64,000 bases of DNA. Source: Ignavibacteria bacterium (lineage in GTDB: Bacteria; Bacteroidota; Ignavibacteria; Tepidaquicellales; Tepidaquicellaceae). Location: NCBI GenBank assembly GCA_016710985.1, contig JADJTX010000002.1:62001-126000 (forward strand), read 5' to 3'. Of this stretch, positions 8,768 to 18,242 are shown one piece after another; position 1 is the first letter of the stretch, and each line of letters begins with the position of its first letter. Made by a program: the position numbers and the translations under genes. Under the pieces are notes generated by a model. The model was given only the letters and a program-made list of their open reading frames with translations, did no database searches and was not told the origin of the DNA.

Positions 8768-9220
8768 ATGAAATTCACTTGTGAGGTCGAAATCAACAAA
8801 CCAATAAAAACTGTAGTAGAAATATTCGATAATCCTGATAATATGGACAAATGGATGGAAGGATTAATAAGTTTTGAACCGCTAAGCGGAACACCGGGTC
8901 AGCCGGGAGCTAAATCAAAACTGAAATTCAAAATGGGAAAAAGGGAGGTTGAAATGATCGAAACAATTACAGTTAGAAATTTACCTGATGAATTTACTGG
9001 CACTTACGAAGCTAACGGTGTATATAATATTTCAAAAAATAAATTCATTCCAATAGAACCGGATAAAACAAAGTACATAAACGAACAGGAATTTGAATTC
9101 AAAGGATTTATGAAACTTATCGGATTATTAATGCCTGGAGCATTCAAAAAGCAGTCAATGAAATATCTGATTGACTTTAAAAACTTTGTTGAAAATGGTA
9201 AGACAGTAAAGAAAAGCTAA
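8768..9220 (+). CDS. SRPBCC (START/Bet v1-like) family protein
   Basis: A 150-residue protein of the SRPBCC ligand-binding fold. It starts with the typical strand and helix CEVEINKPIKTVVEIFDNPDNMDKWMEGL and ends with a long helix (KKQSMKYLIDFKNFVENGK). Between them lie antiparallel strands with TVRNLPDEFTGTYEANGVY. The family binds hydrophobic ligands in a deep cavity; the ligand is unknown. It is intracellular, with no signal peptide. The gene is convergent with the long DUF4175 gene, only 17 bases away, with no obvious terminator between them. Confidence 0.85.
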   Translation: MKFTCEVEINKPIKTVVEIFDNPDNMDKWMEGLISFEPLSGTPGQPGAKSKLKFKMGKREVEMIETITVRNLPDEFTGTYEANGVYNISKNKFIPIEPDKTKYINEQEFEFKGFMKLIGLLMPGAFKKQSMKYLIDFKNFVENGKTVKKS

Positions 9221-9237
9221 TCCATAAGGAAAGGATT

Positions 9238-12200
9238 TCAATTTTCCTTCATACCGTTCTTCTTCAGCTCCATCAGATACTTAGTGATCAATGCTTCGTA
9301 ATCCTCAGTATATCCTTCCTTCTGAAGCCTGAGGAAATCTTCTTTAAGAGCATTGAAAGAATTCGGTCCCTGTAAAACTATTTCCGGCGGGGAGTTTCTC
9401 ATTACATTATCACCGGGCTTTGATTCGCGCTTTGGCTCGAAGTCTTTTTCGCGCTGAGATAACTGAGCATCGAGCATTCTGGAAAGTATCCTGTTTTGCT
9501 TTTCTATAAGCTTGTCATCATATTGATTCTGTTCGAGCTGTTTTACGACTTCCTCCATTTCTTTCTTCACTTCATCAAGATCACCCAAAACTTTATCACC
9601 GCTTCTTTCCTGCTCCCTTTTTAATTCTTCATTCAGCTGCTCCATCGATTTTTTTATCTGATCCTGCTCAAGGCTTAATCTCTGCATATCGAGTTTCTGA
9701 CGGTCGGTTAAGTCATTCGGGCTTGTTCCTTTTCCGTTGTTTCCCTTTTGTCCGTTTTCACCCTGCTCACCGTTTTGTCCCATCTTTCCGGTCTTCCCGT
9801 TTAGTCCCATTTGCTGAGCAATGATCTCACCAAGACGCTGCATCATTTGTCCCATGTTTCCCGAGCCGGGTTTTTTGCCGCCTTTGCCGCTTTTACCATC
9901 CTGTCCCATTTGTCCTATCATATCTCCAAGCATCTTCGCTGCATTATCGAGTGATTGCTTTGCTTTACCCTGATTCGAAGAAGCATTTTCTTTTTTCTGA
10001 TCTCCAAGTTCCTGCTTTGCTTTATCCATTTTATTATAAGCATTGCCCAGCTCTTTACCCATTTCAGGACTTATCTGCATTCCCATCTTTGATGTGTTCA
10101 TTAAGTCATCTATGCTTTGAGATAGTTCATTTTGCAGATCTCCCTGATCTTGTTTCTGATCCTGAAATTCACTCTTATCAGATTTTTCAAGTTCATCAGT
10201 CTTTTCTTTTAGCTCCTGCTGCTTTTTGCTCATCTCCTCAAGCTGTTTCTTAATCTGCTTCAGCTTATCCATCAGCTTATTATTCATGTCCTGTGAATCC
10301 ATCATGTTTGACATAGCATCCTGCATATCCTGATTCATCTCATCAAGATCTTTCATTATATCTTCCTGAGTTTTTTCGGAATTACTCTTCTGGCTTTTCT
10401 GAAGTTCATCTCCTGATTTCTGCATCTTGCTCTCCGGGTTTTTCTGCTGCATCTTATTTTGAAGCTTCTCCAGATCTTCAGCGCTCATCTGCTCTTTCAT
10501 TTTATTGATCTCGTCAATGAGCTTTTTCAGTTCATCACTGAATTCTTTAGTCTGTTCTTTAATGTCTTTCTGTTTATCAGACAATTCGTTCAATTTATTC
10601 TGGTCATTTTTGTCAGAGTTTTCAGTTTCTTTTTTCAGATCTTCCTGTTTCTTTTTTATTTCATCAAGCTTCTCTGTAAGTTCACCGAACTTCTGCATGT
10701 TCTCGATCTTCTTCAAAAGCTCCATGGCTTTTTCCATGTATTTCTTAAATGCTTCCTCATCAAATTTAAAATTCTTCAGCGCTTCTTTCAGCTCTTCGGG
10801 ATTATTTTTCTTCAATGCTTCACGGAGTTTTTCAAGCATCTTCTGAAGCTCGGGAGTGTTGATCTTGTTAAACATCTTCTGAAGCTCCATATACTGCTCA
10901 AGTGTCTTCTGATCAAGCATGTTCTTCTGCTGCATCTCGTCCATGTTCTTCTCAAGCTGCTGCTGTGTAGAGCTCATGTTCTTCTGAAAATTCTCAAGCT
11001 TGTTTTCCATTTGTTTCTTTCTGTCTTCATTCAGGCCGAGCTCTTCATTTCTCTGAACTTCCTTCTTCATTTCTTCTATCTCTTTCTGAATATCCTGCAT
11101 CTGGTCAAACACAGACTTCAATTCTGTCTTCAGTTCCTTTGTCATGCTTTCCTTTTTCTTCAGCTGATCTTCCTGTGATTTATACTGGATTGTCCTGATC
11201 TCCGAACGCGTTGATTTGCCTGTATTATCTGTCACTTCCATAAAATACTCTGCACTCTCCCCTGAGCGTAAACCTATCTTTGAAATTTCCCACATATAAG
11301 GAACTTCAAGTGAAGTAGCATTAAGATTTTTTATGGGAATGTTATCATAACTGAAAACCGGAGCTGAAGCATTTCCCGCTATAGCTTTTATTTTCCTGTA
11401 TCCTACAACGAGTTTTGAAAATCCGTAATCATCTGATATACGCGCTCTAAGTAAAAGCTCTCTTTCACCATTTAAGATATAGTTCACCTGCGCCGGTTCA
11501 ATAATCGTTATCTTCGGAGCTTCGTCATTCATTACCTTTACAGTGTAAAGATTGCTGTATCGGCTTTCACTTCCTTTTTCATCTTTTAAAATAAATTTAT
11601 ATGACCCGCTCTCTTTAATAATGACAGAGCCTTTTGCGCCGTCACCGTTGGTTTCAAAGTTTATGAAATTGTCGTTAAGCAAAATACCTGCTGAAGATAA
11701 AACTTTATTCGACTTCAGATCAAAATTTACAGTGCTTCCTTCCGGACAATAAATATCACCTTCGTTTTCGGCTAATGTCTTTGACGGGATTCCCGTAAAC
11801 TCCGGTGGATATATGGAGACACTGAAACTTTTCACGACAGGATAATCGGCAACTGTAATTTTGAACTCAGAAGACTTAACGTTTTTATACTGAACAAAGT
11901 AAAGCAGATCTGAATTTATGTTTTCTATCGTTGTCTGAAAATTTCCTTCGGGCGAGATCTTTAATCCCAGCGGATCTGAAAGTATTTCATAATCATCTGA
12001 AGTGATTTGTTTGGTAAAGAATTCAATCTCTTCGATTTTAAAGTCCGGTTTTGTTGAATTAACCATTACTGTAACAAATACCTTTTCACCTTTTGAAATA
12101 TCTGCATCACCCGGCAGAATGTCAAAAGTAATTCCAAACTCATTATCAATATAGTTGAAATTATAATTTATGATCCTCTTTACAGAGCCGAACATCTGCG

Positions 12201-12759
12201 ATGGGAAGATTGAAAATGAAATTATGTAAAGAAGAACCGAGGCAATTAGAATATACGCAGTCTTTTTCAGTTTGCCGAAATCTATGATTGAAGCAAGATT
12301 CAATCTGCCTGCTCTGGTATTTATGTCTTCAATATCAGCCGTAATAAGCTCATCGGAAAAGACCGTGTTGTTTTTACCGGTGCTGTATGTTTTATAAAGT
12401 GAAAGTGAGTTTGAAAGATTGTCCTTAATTTCATCAAAATTATCGCCGACTTTTTTAGAATAAGAGATCAGATCAAAAGACTTTATGATGCCTGCCGTTT
12501 TTAAAAAATAATTGATCAGAAAATATACGATCGTCGTGACAGAAGTGGAAAGGAAGACCCAGTAGAAAATTTTTCTTACGGGAGAATTAAAGTAAAATAT
12601 TGATTCAAGCAGTATCAGCGCAAATGCAAGCAAAAGGAAAACGATAAACGTATAAAGTAAATTTTTTGTAAGATTAAAAAGAAGTTCTTTTTTATTTATT
12701 GCAGTGAGTTTCTTTTCGAATGATTTATAAATCGCAGCAGCGGAGTTTGAAATATTCAT
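9238..12759 (-). CDS. DUF4175-family large membrane protein with coiled coil and collagen-like segment
   Basis: An 1173-residue membrane protein. Three hydrophobic segments lie near residues 32-57, 63-86 and 168-187. About 200-530 is a beta-rich extracytoplasmic region with Ig-like strands (APKITIIEPAQVNYI). From about 535 to 930 it is a very charged Gln/Glu/Lys/Met coiled coil. About 955-1015 is Gly-rich with Gly-x-x triplets (GKMGQNGEQGENGQKGNNGK). The C-terminus (VLQGPNSFNALKEDF) is conserved-looking and short. The arrangement matches the FCB-group DUF4175 proteins; their function is unknown. The gene reads toward the SRPBCC gene. The Gly-x-x part and the long low-complexity coil are unusual and make homology searches unreliable. 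Confidence 0.8.
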   Translation of the reverse strand: MNISNSAAAIYKSFEKKLTAINKKELLFNLTKNLLYTFIVFLLLAFALILLESIFYFNSPVRKIFYWVFLSTSVTTIVYFLINYFLKTAGIIKSFDLISYSKKVGDNFDEIKDNLSNSLSLYKTYSTGKNNTVFSDELITADIEDINTRAGRLNLASIIDFGKLKKTAYILIASVLLYIISFSIFPSQMFGSVKRIINYNFNYIDNEFGITFDILPGDADISKGEKVFVTVMVNSTKPDFKIEEIEFFTKQITSDDYEILSDPLGLKISPEGNFQTTIENINSDLLYFVQYKNVKSSEFKITVADYPVVKSFSVSIYPPEFTGIPSKTLAENEGDIYCPEGSTVNFDLKSNKVLSSAGILLNDNFINFETNGDGAKGSVIIKESGSYKFILKDEKGSESRYSNLYTVKVMNDEAPKITIIEPAQVNYILNGERELLLRARISDDYGFSKLVVGYRKIKAIAGNASAPVFSYDNIPIKNLNATSLEVPYMWEISKIGLRSGESAEYFMEVTDNTGKSTRSEIRTIQYKSQEDQLKKKESMTKELKTELKSVFDQMQDIQKEIEEMKKEVQRNEELGLNEDRKKQMENKLENFQKNMSSTQQQLEKNMDEMQQKNMLDQKTLEQYMELQKMFNKINTPELQKMLEKLREALKKNNPEELKEALKNFKFDEEAFKKYMEKAMELLKKIENMQKFGELTEKLDEIKKKQEDLKKETENSDKNDQNKLNELSDKQKDIKEQTKEFSDELKKLIDEINKMKEQMSAEDLEKLQNKMQQKNPESKMQKSGDELQKSQKSNSEKTQEDIMKDLDEMNQDMQDAMSNMMDSQDMNNKLMDKLKQIKKQLEEMSKKQQELKEKTDELEKSDKSEFQDQKQDQGDLQNELSQSIDDLMNTSKMGMQISPEMGKELGNAYNKMDKAKQELGDQKKENASSNQGKAKQSLDNAAKMLGDMIGQMGQDGKSGKGGKKPGSGNMGQMMQRLGEIIAQQMGLNGKTGKMGQNGEQGENGQKGNNGKGTSPNDLTDRQKLDMQRLSLEQDQIKKSMEQLNEELKREQERSGDKVLGDLDEVKKEMEEVVKQLEQNQYDDKLIEKQNRILSRMLDAQLSQREKDFEPKRESKPGDNVMRNSPPEIVLQGPNSFNALKEDFLRLQKEGYTEDYEALITKYLMELKKNGMKEN

Positions 12760-12813
12760 ATTAGAAATTTTATTAAGTATAACTGATTGGTTTCAATTTT
12801 GTTTCATTATCAA

Positions 12814-12842
12814 CATAGAGAAGATTGTAAAAGTTATCAATG
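12814..12842. repeat. Left copy of a 29-bp direct repeat flanking the propeller lipoprotein gene
   Basis: The sequence starting CATAGAGAAGATTG and ending TTATCAATG recurs at 13992-14020 with 27 of 29 bases identical. The pair brackets the 1.1-kb gene at 12891-13955. It could reflect a past duplication or insertion at this place, or a shared regulatory site of the two neighbouring minus-strand genes. Confidence 0.7.
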
Positions 12843-12890
12843 GAGAATTATTTTTATAGATGGATTATCTGAATAACTAAGGGTGTGTTT

Positions 12891-13955
12891 TTAAAAGCTG
12901 CTCCACTCACTCCCGTTCCATTTAGCTATATGATTAACGCTTACTCCTCCTGCTTCTGTAAAATCTCCGCATGCATATACATCACTTCCATTTACTACAA
13001 TTGACCTTACCAGATTATTTAAACCGCTTCCTAACGCAGACCAGCCTGTTCCATCCCATTTTGCAATGCGATTTGCTTTGACTCCTCCTATGGTATCAAA
13101 ACCTCCTCCAACATACACATCATTTCCGTTAACAGCAATTGTGTGCACACTGCCATCTGTTCCGCCGCCTAATTCAGTCCACTCTGAGCCATCCCACTTC
13201 GCGATACTTTTTGCAATTGTTCCTCCGGAGTAATAAAAATCCCCGCCGGCATAAACAAAACTGTCATTCACTGCAACTGCATAAACAAGATTGTTTAAAC
13301 CATTCCCTAATGCTGACCATGTTGAATCTTTCCATTTTGCAATATTATTTACCGACTCTCCCCCTGCTTCATAAAACTGACCTGCGGCATAAATATCATC
13401 TCCTTTAACTATAACTGTTTCAACCCAGCTAAAAATGGAATATTGTATTCCATTCCCCAAAGCAGACCATGTTGAACCATTCCATTTTGCAATAGAATTT
13501 GCCGGGACTCCTCCGATTGTATTAAATCCTCCTCCGAAATACACATCATTTCCGCTCACTGCTACGGAACTAAGAAAGCTGCTTGATAAATTTATACCAC
13601 TTCCGAGAGCAGACCAATCCGAACCATTCCATTTTGCAATTCCGCTTGCACCGGCTATTGTAAAAACTCCTGTTACATAAACGTCATTTCCGTTTATTAC
13701 AGCCGAACTGACCGTACTGTTTAAACCACTCCCTAAAGCTGACCAACCTGATGCATTCCATTTTGCAATATTATTTGCGCTTACCCCTCCTATAGAATTA
13801 AAAAGCCCACAGGCATATATATCATTTCCGCTTATTGCAAGAGTGCGAATAAATAGTTCATTCTGATTTGGATCATTTGGAGAAACGGAATCATCTTTAC
13901 TGCAGGATGAAATTGTTATAACCAGTAATAATATTATTGCGTGAAGAGTTTTCAT
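12891..13955 (-). CDS. Lipoprotein with tandem beta-propeller (kelch-like) repeats
   Basis: A 354-residue lipoprotein. From the ATG at 13955 the signal peptide MKTLHAIILLLVITISSC ends in a lipobox (Cys18). The remainder is roughly eight tandem repeats of about 40-45 residues, each with the pattern V.GNDVYVGG.F...GG...N.IAKWNGS.WSALGSGLN. This is a beta-propeller-like surface repeat seen in secreted FCB-group proteins. The repeat copies are similar even in DNA, so slippage or recombination between them is likely. An upstream in-frame ATG at 13985 would place ten residues before the signal peptide and is less likely. It has no T9SS domain. It is flanked by 29-bp direct repeats. Confidence 0.85.
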   Translation of the reverse strand: MKTLHAIILLLVITISSCSKDDSVSPNDPNQNELFIRTLAISGNDIYACGLFNSIGGVSANNIAKWNASGWSALGSGLNSTVSSAVINGNDVYVTGVFTIAGASGIAKWNGSDWSALGSGINLSSSFLSSVAVSGNDVYFGGGFNTIGGVPANSIAKWNGSTWSALGNGIQYSIFSWVETVIVKGDDIYAAGQFYEAGGESVNNIAKWKDSTWSALGNGLNNLVYAVAVNDSFVYAGGDFYYSGGTIAKSIAKWDGSEWTELGGGTDGSVHTIAVNGNDVYVGGGFDTIGGVKANRIAKWDGTGWSALGSGLNNLVRSIVVNGSDVYACGDFTEAGGVSVNHIAKWNGSEWSSF

Positions 13956-13991
13956 ATCAATCGGCTCAATATCTTTAATGATCATTCAGAA

Positions 13992-14020
13992 CATAAAGAA
14001 GATTGCAAAAGTTATCAATG
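13992..14020. repeat. Right copy of the 29-bp direct repeat
   Basis: Matches 12814-12842 at 27 of 29 bases (CATAAAGAAGATTG ... TTATCAATG). It lies just upstream of the propeller lipoprotein gene on the minus strand. The sequence from here to 14268 is otherwise the non-coding region in front of the polysaccharide operon, where I see no clear promoter. Confidence 0.7.
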
Positions 14021-14268
14021 TATATCAGCGATAGCATCAGGTATATTCGATGCCACCGAAAGAGATTAGATCTTCTTAGGCGTTGTATTAACCACTCCTC
14101 TATTAATACTTACTCTTGAATCAAGCGTTAATTATTATTAATTTGTTAAAATTTTATTTTACGAACACTGTCATTAAACCAATACACCTTGCACCAAACC
14201 CGCATGTTAACTTTCAGGCGCACAGAAAAAATTATGAAAGTCACTAATAGAAATGATAAATTACACAT

Positions 14269-15420
14269 ATGAATGAAAATCCTGATGACTTCGGTACATA
14301 TAAGCAGAAAGAATTCACATTAAGTGATTTTATAAAGATATACCGGGAAAAGAAAAAAAAAATATTAACCGTCTCAGTAATCATGGGGATTCTTGCCGCC
14401 ATTGTTGTTTATTTTATAATGGATCCTATATTTTTGTCATACGGAACAATTAAAACCTCAGGTAAAGTAGTCGGATTAAATTTTGGAATTCCCGGATCAG
14501 AGATCGGAGATTTCGGAGAAGTATTGACCGGTACTTCATACACCAAAGAACTTGCCTTCTATGAAAACATTCTTACAAGCAGGCGCTGTCTGGAAGAAGC
14601 TATCGTAAAATTCAATCTGATGGAGGAGAATGGTTATAAAAACATGCAGAGAGCAATAAAGGATTTCCGGGAAAACATTCTGTATACTGTCAAAGACAAG
14701 ATTTCCGGAACGATGGATGTTGGTGTTTATGACAAAGATCCTGCACTGGCAAAGGAAATTTCTCAGTTTTTAATTCAACAGCTGGATAAGATAAATATCG
14801 AGCTTAATCTTTTGAACGCAAAGAATCAAAGGGAATTCATTGAAGAGAGATATAAACAATCTACTGAAAAACTGATCTCAGCAGAAGACAGCCTGAAATT
14901 ATTTCAGGATCAATTCGGTATCTCACCTGATGCTCAGATAAGAGCTGCTTCTGAAATTGAGATACAGCTTGAAGCTGAAATTGAGTCAGAAAAAATCAAA
15001 CTTGAACTGCTTCAGAAAATTCTGAGTGCAGATCAGGATGAAATAAAGCTTCAGCTGGAAAAAATCAATGCGCTTGAAAAAAGATTATCCAATATTCAAA
15101 ATTCAACCGACGGCTCGTCTAAACTCCAGCTCAAAGGTTCACCGGATATAGTCCTGAAGTTCGTAAGATTAAAAAGACAGGTGGAGATACAGAATAAAAT
15201 TCTCTCTGTTTTGCTACCTCTATACGAACAGTCAAAGATAGAAGAGAAGAGAGAGATTCCTACCATACTTGTATTGGATCAGCCGTTTATTCCGGACGAG
15301 AAAACCAAACCCAAGAGAATTATTACGATACTTGCAGTCATGATGATAAGCGCTATTGCTGCATACGGATACTTTTTTATTCGAACTCAATTAAAAAGAA
15401 TTGAAGGAATTAGCTCTTAA
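14269..15420 (+). CDS. Wzz/GNVR-type polysaccharide chain-length protein
   Basis: A 383-residue inner-membrane protein of the polysaccharide co-polymerase (Wzz) family. A cytoplasmic N-terminus leads into TM1 (about 32-51). A large periplasmic part follows with a long coiled coil (about 175-275, LNLLNAKNQREFIEERYKQS and after) and a GNVR-like segment before TM2 (about 351-371), with the expected Pro-rich EKTKPKR just before it. These proteins set polymer length in Wzy-dependent export. There is no C-terminal tyrosine kinase. It opens the eight-gene cluster, and the following ligase gene overlaps its end by 20 bases, so they are cotranscribed. A 12-codon ATG frame at 14234-14272 overlaps its start as ATGA. 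Confidence 0.88.
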   Translation: MNENPDDFGTYKQKEFTLSDFIKIYREKKKKILTVSVIMGILAAIVVYFIMDPIFLSYGTIKTSGKVVGLNFGIPGSEIGDFGEVLTGTSYTKELAFYENILTSRRCLEEAIVKFNLMEENGYKNMQRAIKDFRENILYTVKDKISGTMDVGVYDKDPALAKEISQFLIQQLDKINIELNLLNAKNQREFIEERYKQSTEKLISAEDSLKLFQDQFGISPDAQIRAASEIEIQLEAEIESEKIKLELLQKILSADQDEIKLQLEKINALEKRLSNIQNSTDGSSKLQLKGSPDIVLKFVRLKRQVEIQNKILSVLLPLYEQSKIEEKREIPTILVLDQPFIPDEKTKPKRIITILAVMMISAIAAYGYFFIRTQLKRIEGISS

Positions 15421-16621
15421 TAAAATCCATTCAGACCGGTTGAGCATTACTCCTGAATTATTATTGCTTCTTACACCTCTGACTTTCATTGCAGGTAACT
15501 GGTATTTATCTGCTATGAGCTTACTGGCTGTTCTTTTTTTTATGCTCATCCGCTACATCCGCTTTGGAGATCATGAATTTACCATTCCGAATATTGTTCC
15601 ATGGACATTGATTCTTGGCTGGGGACTTTATGTCTGTTATATTACCCCTGACCCTGTAATTGCAGTTAAGTATTATGCAGGTACGATTTTAATGCCATTC
15701 CTGATTTTTATTATCTTTGACAATCTGCGCCTTGATGACAAAATACTGACTCATTTTTTCGATGCAATGCTGTTATCCGGCGTGGTATTGGGAATGTACT
15801 CGGTATATATATTTTTCTCGTACGGAATGAGAGAAGGAATGAGGGTTCCTTCATTCTGGAATGACTTTAACATGGTTTCCGCATATTACATGATACTGTT
15901 TATGTTCAATCTGTCATTCCTGATTAAAAGCAAAAATAATACAAGAAGAATATTCTATTTTTTCACGATCTTTTTCATTAGTCTCGGAATTTATCTTACG
16001 AAAACCCGGGGGGTGTGGCTCGCAATGATAATTTCAATTGCGATCTTTGTTATCAAAAGACCAAAGATAATTATTCCGGTTATTCTGATCTTTGGTATAA
16101 TGGTACTTGCCTTTTATAACATCATAGAAGACAGGTTTTTATCCGTCGTTAATTTTAGTCAGGACAAATCTTCTCTCGGCAGACTGCAGGCATGGGCTTC
16201 GACTGTTTTAATAATTTTAAAAAATCCATTCTTTGGATATGGTTTCGACACTTATCATTTGCTTCAGTATGATGTAATGTCTTACTACATAGTGGATGTA
16301 CCTCATCCGCACAATACTTACCTCAGGACAATTCAGGAAATGGGACTTATCGGAACTGTCTTTTATTACTATCTGATAATAAAAGCCGTATTCTATTCCT
16401 TTAACTTCGGGAAATATGTTAACGACACCGTTTACATAAAATATCTTGACGGCTTACAGTTAAGCCTTGTAGCATTGCTGGTTGCTTTTAATTTCGAACC
16501 GTATTTAAGCCTTTTCGGAGGAACAACGATAGCAATATGGATATTGGTAGCCCTGACCTTCAGAATCAGGAAAAATGCCCGTAATCAAAAACAGGAAGCC
16601 ATACACCATTTAAATAATTAA
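15401..16621 (+). CDS. O-antigen ligase / polymerase (Wzy/WaaL-like) membrane protein
   Basis: A 406-residue polytopic membrane protein with about 11-12 hydrophobic segments. The Wzy_C / O-antigen ligase signature is visible: the GRLQAWASTVLIILKNPFFG segment, then the periplasmic loop with YYIVDVPHPHNTYLRTIQEMG, whose His residues and the HN..L pattern are typical of the active site. It joins or polymerises lipid-linked sugar units at the periplasmic face. The TTG start lies within the upstream gene; a short gap separates it from the flippase gene. Ligase and polymerase cannot be told apart from sequence. Confidence 0.85.
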   Translation: MKELALNKIHSDRLSITPELLLLLTPLTFIAGNWYLSAMSLLAVLFFMLIRYIRFGDHEFTIPNIVPWTLILGWGLYVCYITPDPVIAVKYYAGTILMPFLIFIIFDNLRLDDKILTHFFDAMLLSGVVLGMYSVYIFFSYGMREGMRVPSFWNDFNMVSAYYMILFMFNLSFLIKSKNNTRRIFYFFTIFFISLGIYLTKTRGVWLAMIISIAIFVIKRPKIIIPVILIFGIMVLAFYNIIEDRFLSVVNFSQDKSSLGRLQAWASTVLIILKNPFFGYGFDTYHLLQYDVMSYYIVDVPHPHNTYLRTIQEMGLIGTVFYYYLIIKAVFYSFNFGKYVNDTVYIKYLDGLQLSLVALLVAFNFEPYLSLFGGTTIAIWILVALTFRIRKNARNQKQEAIHHLNN

Positions 16622-16622
16622 A

Positions 16623-18155
16623 ATGAGCAAAACTTCAAAGATTTTTTCAAAATTATTTTTGATCGTTCTTTTTATAAAAGTCTTTGATGTTTTCAAAAAT
16701 CTTGTCATAGCTTCATTACTGGGTGTATCTTCTAATGCAGATATTTACACTGCCTTGATTTCCATACCGGACAGCCTAATTGTAATACTGGGTCTGGATA
16801 CAATAAGAGGTGTTGTCAACAGTGAATACGCGCATTTTAATACACTCGGCAAAAAGGAGGAGATGTGGAGATCATTCAATAATCTTTTCAATATTTTATT
16901 TCTCATAGCCATAGTCGTTGTATGCGCTGTAATTTTATTCAACAACTTTATAATCAGCATTCTTCTCCCGGGATTTGACGGGCTAAAAAAAGAAAAAGCC
17001 GTCGAGATATCTTACATTATTTTTCCGATAATATTTCTTAAGATATTCATCGGGTATTTTCATTCGGTTTATAATGCCGTAAAAAACTTTTACTTCCCTG
17101 TCATCGCTCCGGTTGTAGTCGGAATTGCTCTTTTGATCTCGATATTACTGCCGTACTATAATAACGACGTAATTTTTAATTTATCTTTTGCTAATCTGGG
17201 GGGAAATGTAATTTTATTCTTGTTAATGACAGGCGGCTTGATCAGACTGGGGGCGACTTTAAGGATACAGAAAATTAAAGTTGATGAAGTAACTTTAAAG
17301 GTTTTAAAAGGTTCGTTGTCCATTCTTATACTGGTGATCTGCAATCAGCTGTATCTATTTTCAAAGAATTATTTTGCATCTTTTTACGGAGAAGGAGCGA
17401 TCTCATCTTTGCATTATTCCGGAACGATCACAAGCGTCATTGTCTCAATTGTCTTTGCTACTTTTTTTACCGTATTGATCTCAGATCTGTCATCTATTTT
17501 TTCAAATGAACAGAAGGTGAAAGCAAGAAGATTATTTCTGAATACTTTTTCATCATTAATTTTCATTGTAATTCCTGTAATCGTACTTTTCATCGTTTAT
17601 GACAAAGAGATCCTGTCGCTTGTATATCTCAGAGGAAACTTTACACAGGCGGGAATTGAAATGACATTAAAACCTTTCTTCTGGGATGCGCTCTCACTTC
17701 TGACTTTTATTCTTTACATAATACCAACAACTCTGTATCTCGCCAGAAAGGAATACTTACTCCTGACAAAGATCGGCAGTATTGTTTATTTGTCAGGCAT
17801 ACTTTTAAATTACTTGTTGACAGGATATTTCGGATATTATGCAATCTCCATGTCAGCATTTTTTACGACAGGACTCTACGGAATAGTACTTTTATTTTAT
17901 TCAAGAAAGATTATAGGAAGACTCGGAATATATGCAAATCATATTATCCTTATTATCATAAGCGGATTATTAACGTTCTCAATAATTTTACTTTTAAAAA
18001 ATTATTTATTTCAGCAATTCATCTCATTTGGTTTTTGGAATTTACTCTTCGTGATCATCATTAATTCGCTGATTACTTTGTCTGTTTTCTTCGGAATAAC
18101 CTACATTTTTAAGGTAAATTTTACATCCCGGCTCCTGAAAAGCTTAAAAAAATAA
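16623..18155 (+). CDS. MurJ-like MOP-superfamily lipid flippase
   Basis: A 510-residue integral membrane protein with about 13-14 membrane segments, the MviN/MurJ arrangement of the MOP flippases. The first segments with SNADIYTALISIPDSL and the central RGNFTQAGIEMT motif (RG.F...) are MurJ-type. Because it sits between the ligase and the glycosyltransferases, it most likely moves the lipid-linked repeat unit of this cluster, as Wzx does, and not lipid II. It starts one base after the ligase stop. I leave the symbol empty because the substrate is inferred only from context. Confidence 0.85.
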   Translation: MSKTSKIFSKLFLIVLFIKVFDVFKNLVIASLLGVSSNADIYTALISIPDSLIVILGLDTIRGVVNSEYAHFNTLGKKEEMWRSFNNLFNILFLIAIVVVCAVILFNNFIISILLPGFDGLKKEKAVEISYIIFPIIFLKIFIGYFHSVYNAVKNFYFPVIAPVVVGIALLISILLPYYNNDVIFNLSFANLGGNVILFLLMTGGLIRLGATLRIQKIKVDEVTLKVLKGSLSILILVICNQLYLFSKNYFASFYGEGAISSLHYSGTITSVIVSIVFATFFTVLISDLSSIFSNEQKVKARRLFLNTFSSLIFIVIPVIVLFIVYDKEILSLVYLRGNFTQAGIEMTLKPFFWDALSLLTFILYIIPTTLYLARKEYLLLTKIGSIVYLSGILLNYLLTGYFGYYAISMSAFFTTGLYGIVLLFYSRKIIGRLGIYANHIILIIISGLLTFSIILLLKNYLFQQFISFGFWNLLFVIIINSLITLSVFFGITYIFKVNFTSRLLKSLKK

Positions 18156-18242
18156 AATGAATACTACATATCTTTGAATTATGTGTTTCCTTAATCTGTA
18201 TTTTATAACTAAGTTTGAACTAAAGTTTTTGATTACTTTATA

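Noticed and set aside
10459..11178. Plus-strand hydrophobic frame (KLLQIFSAHLLFHF...)
   Set aside because: It is the complement of the Glu/Lys/Gln-rich coiled coil of the DUF4175 gene.
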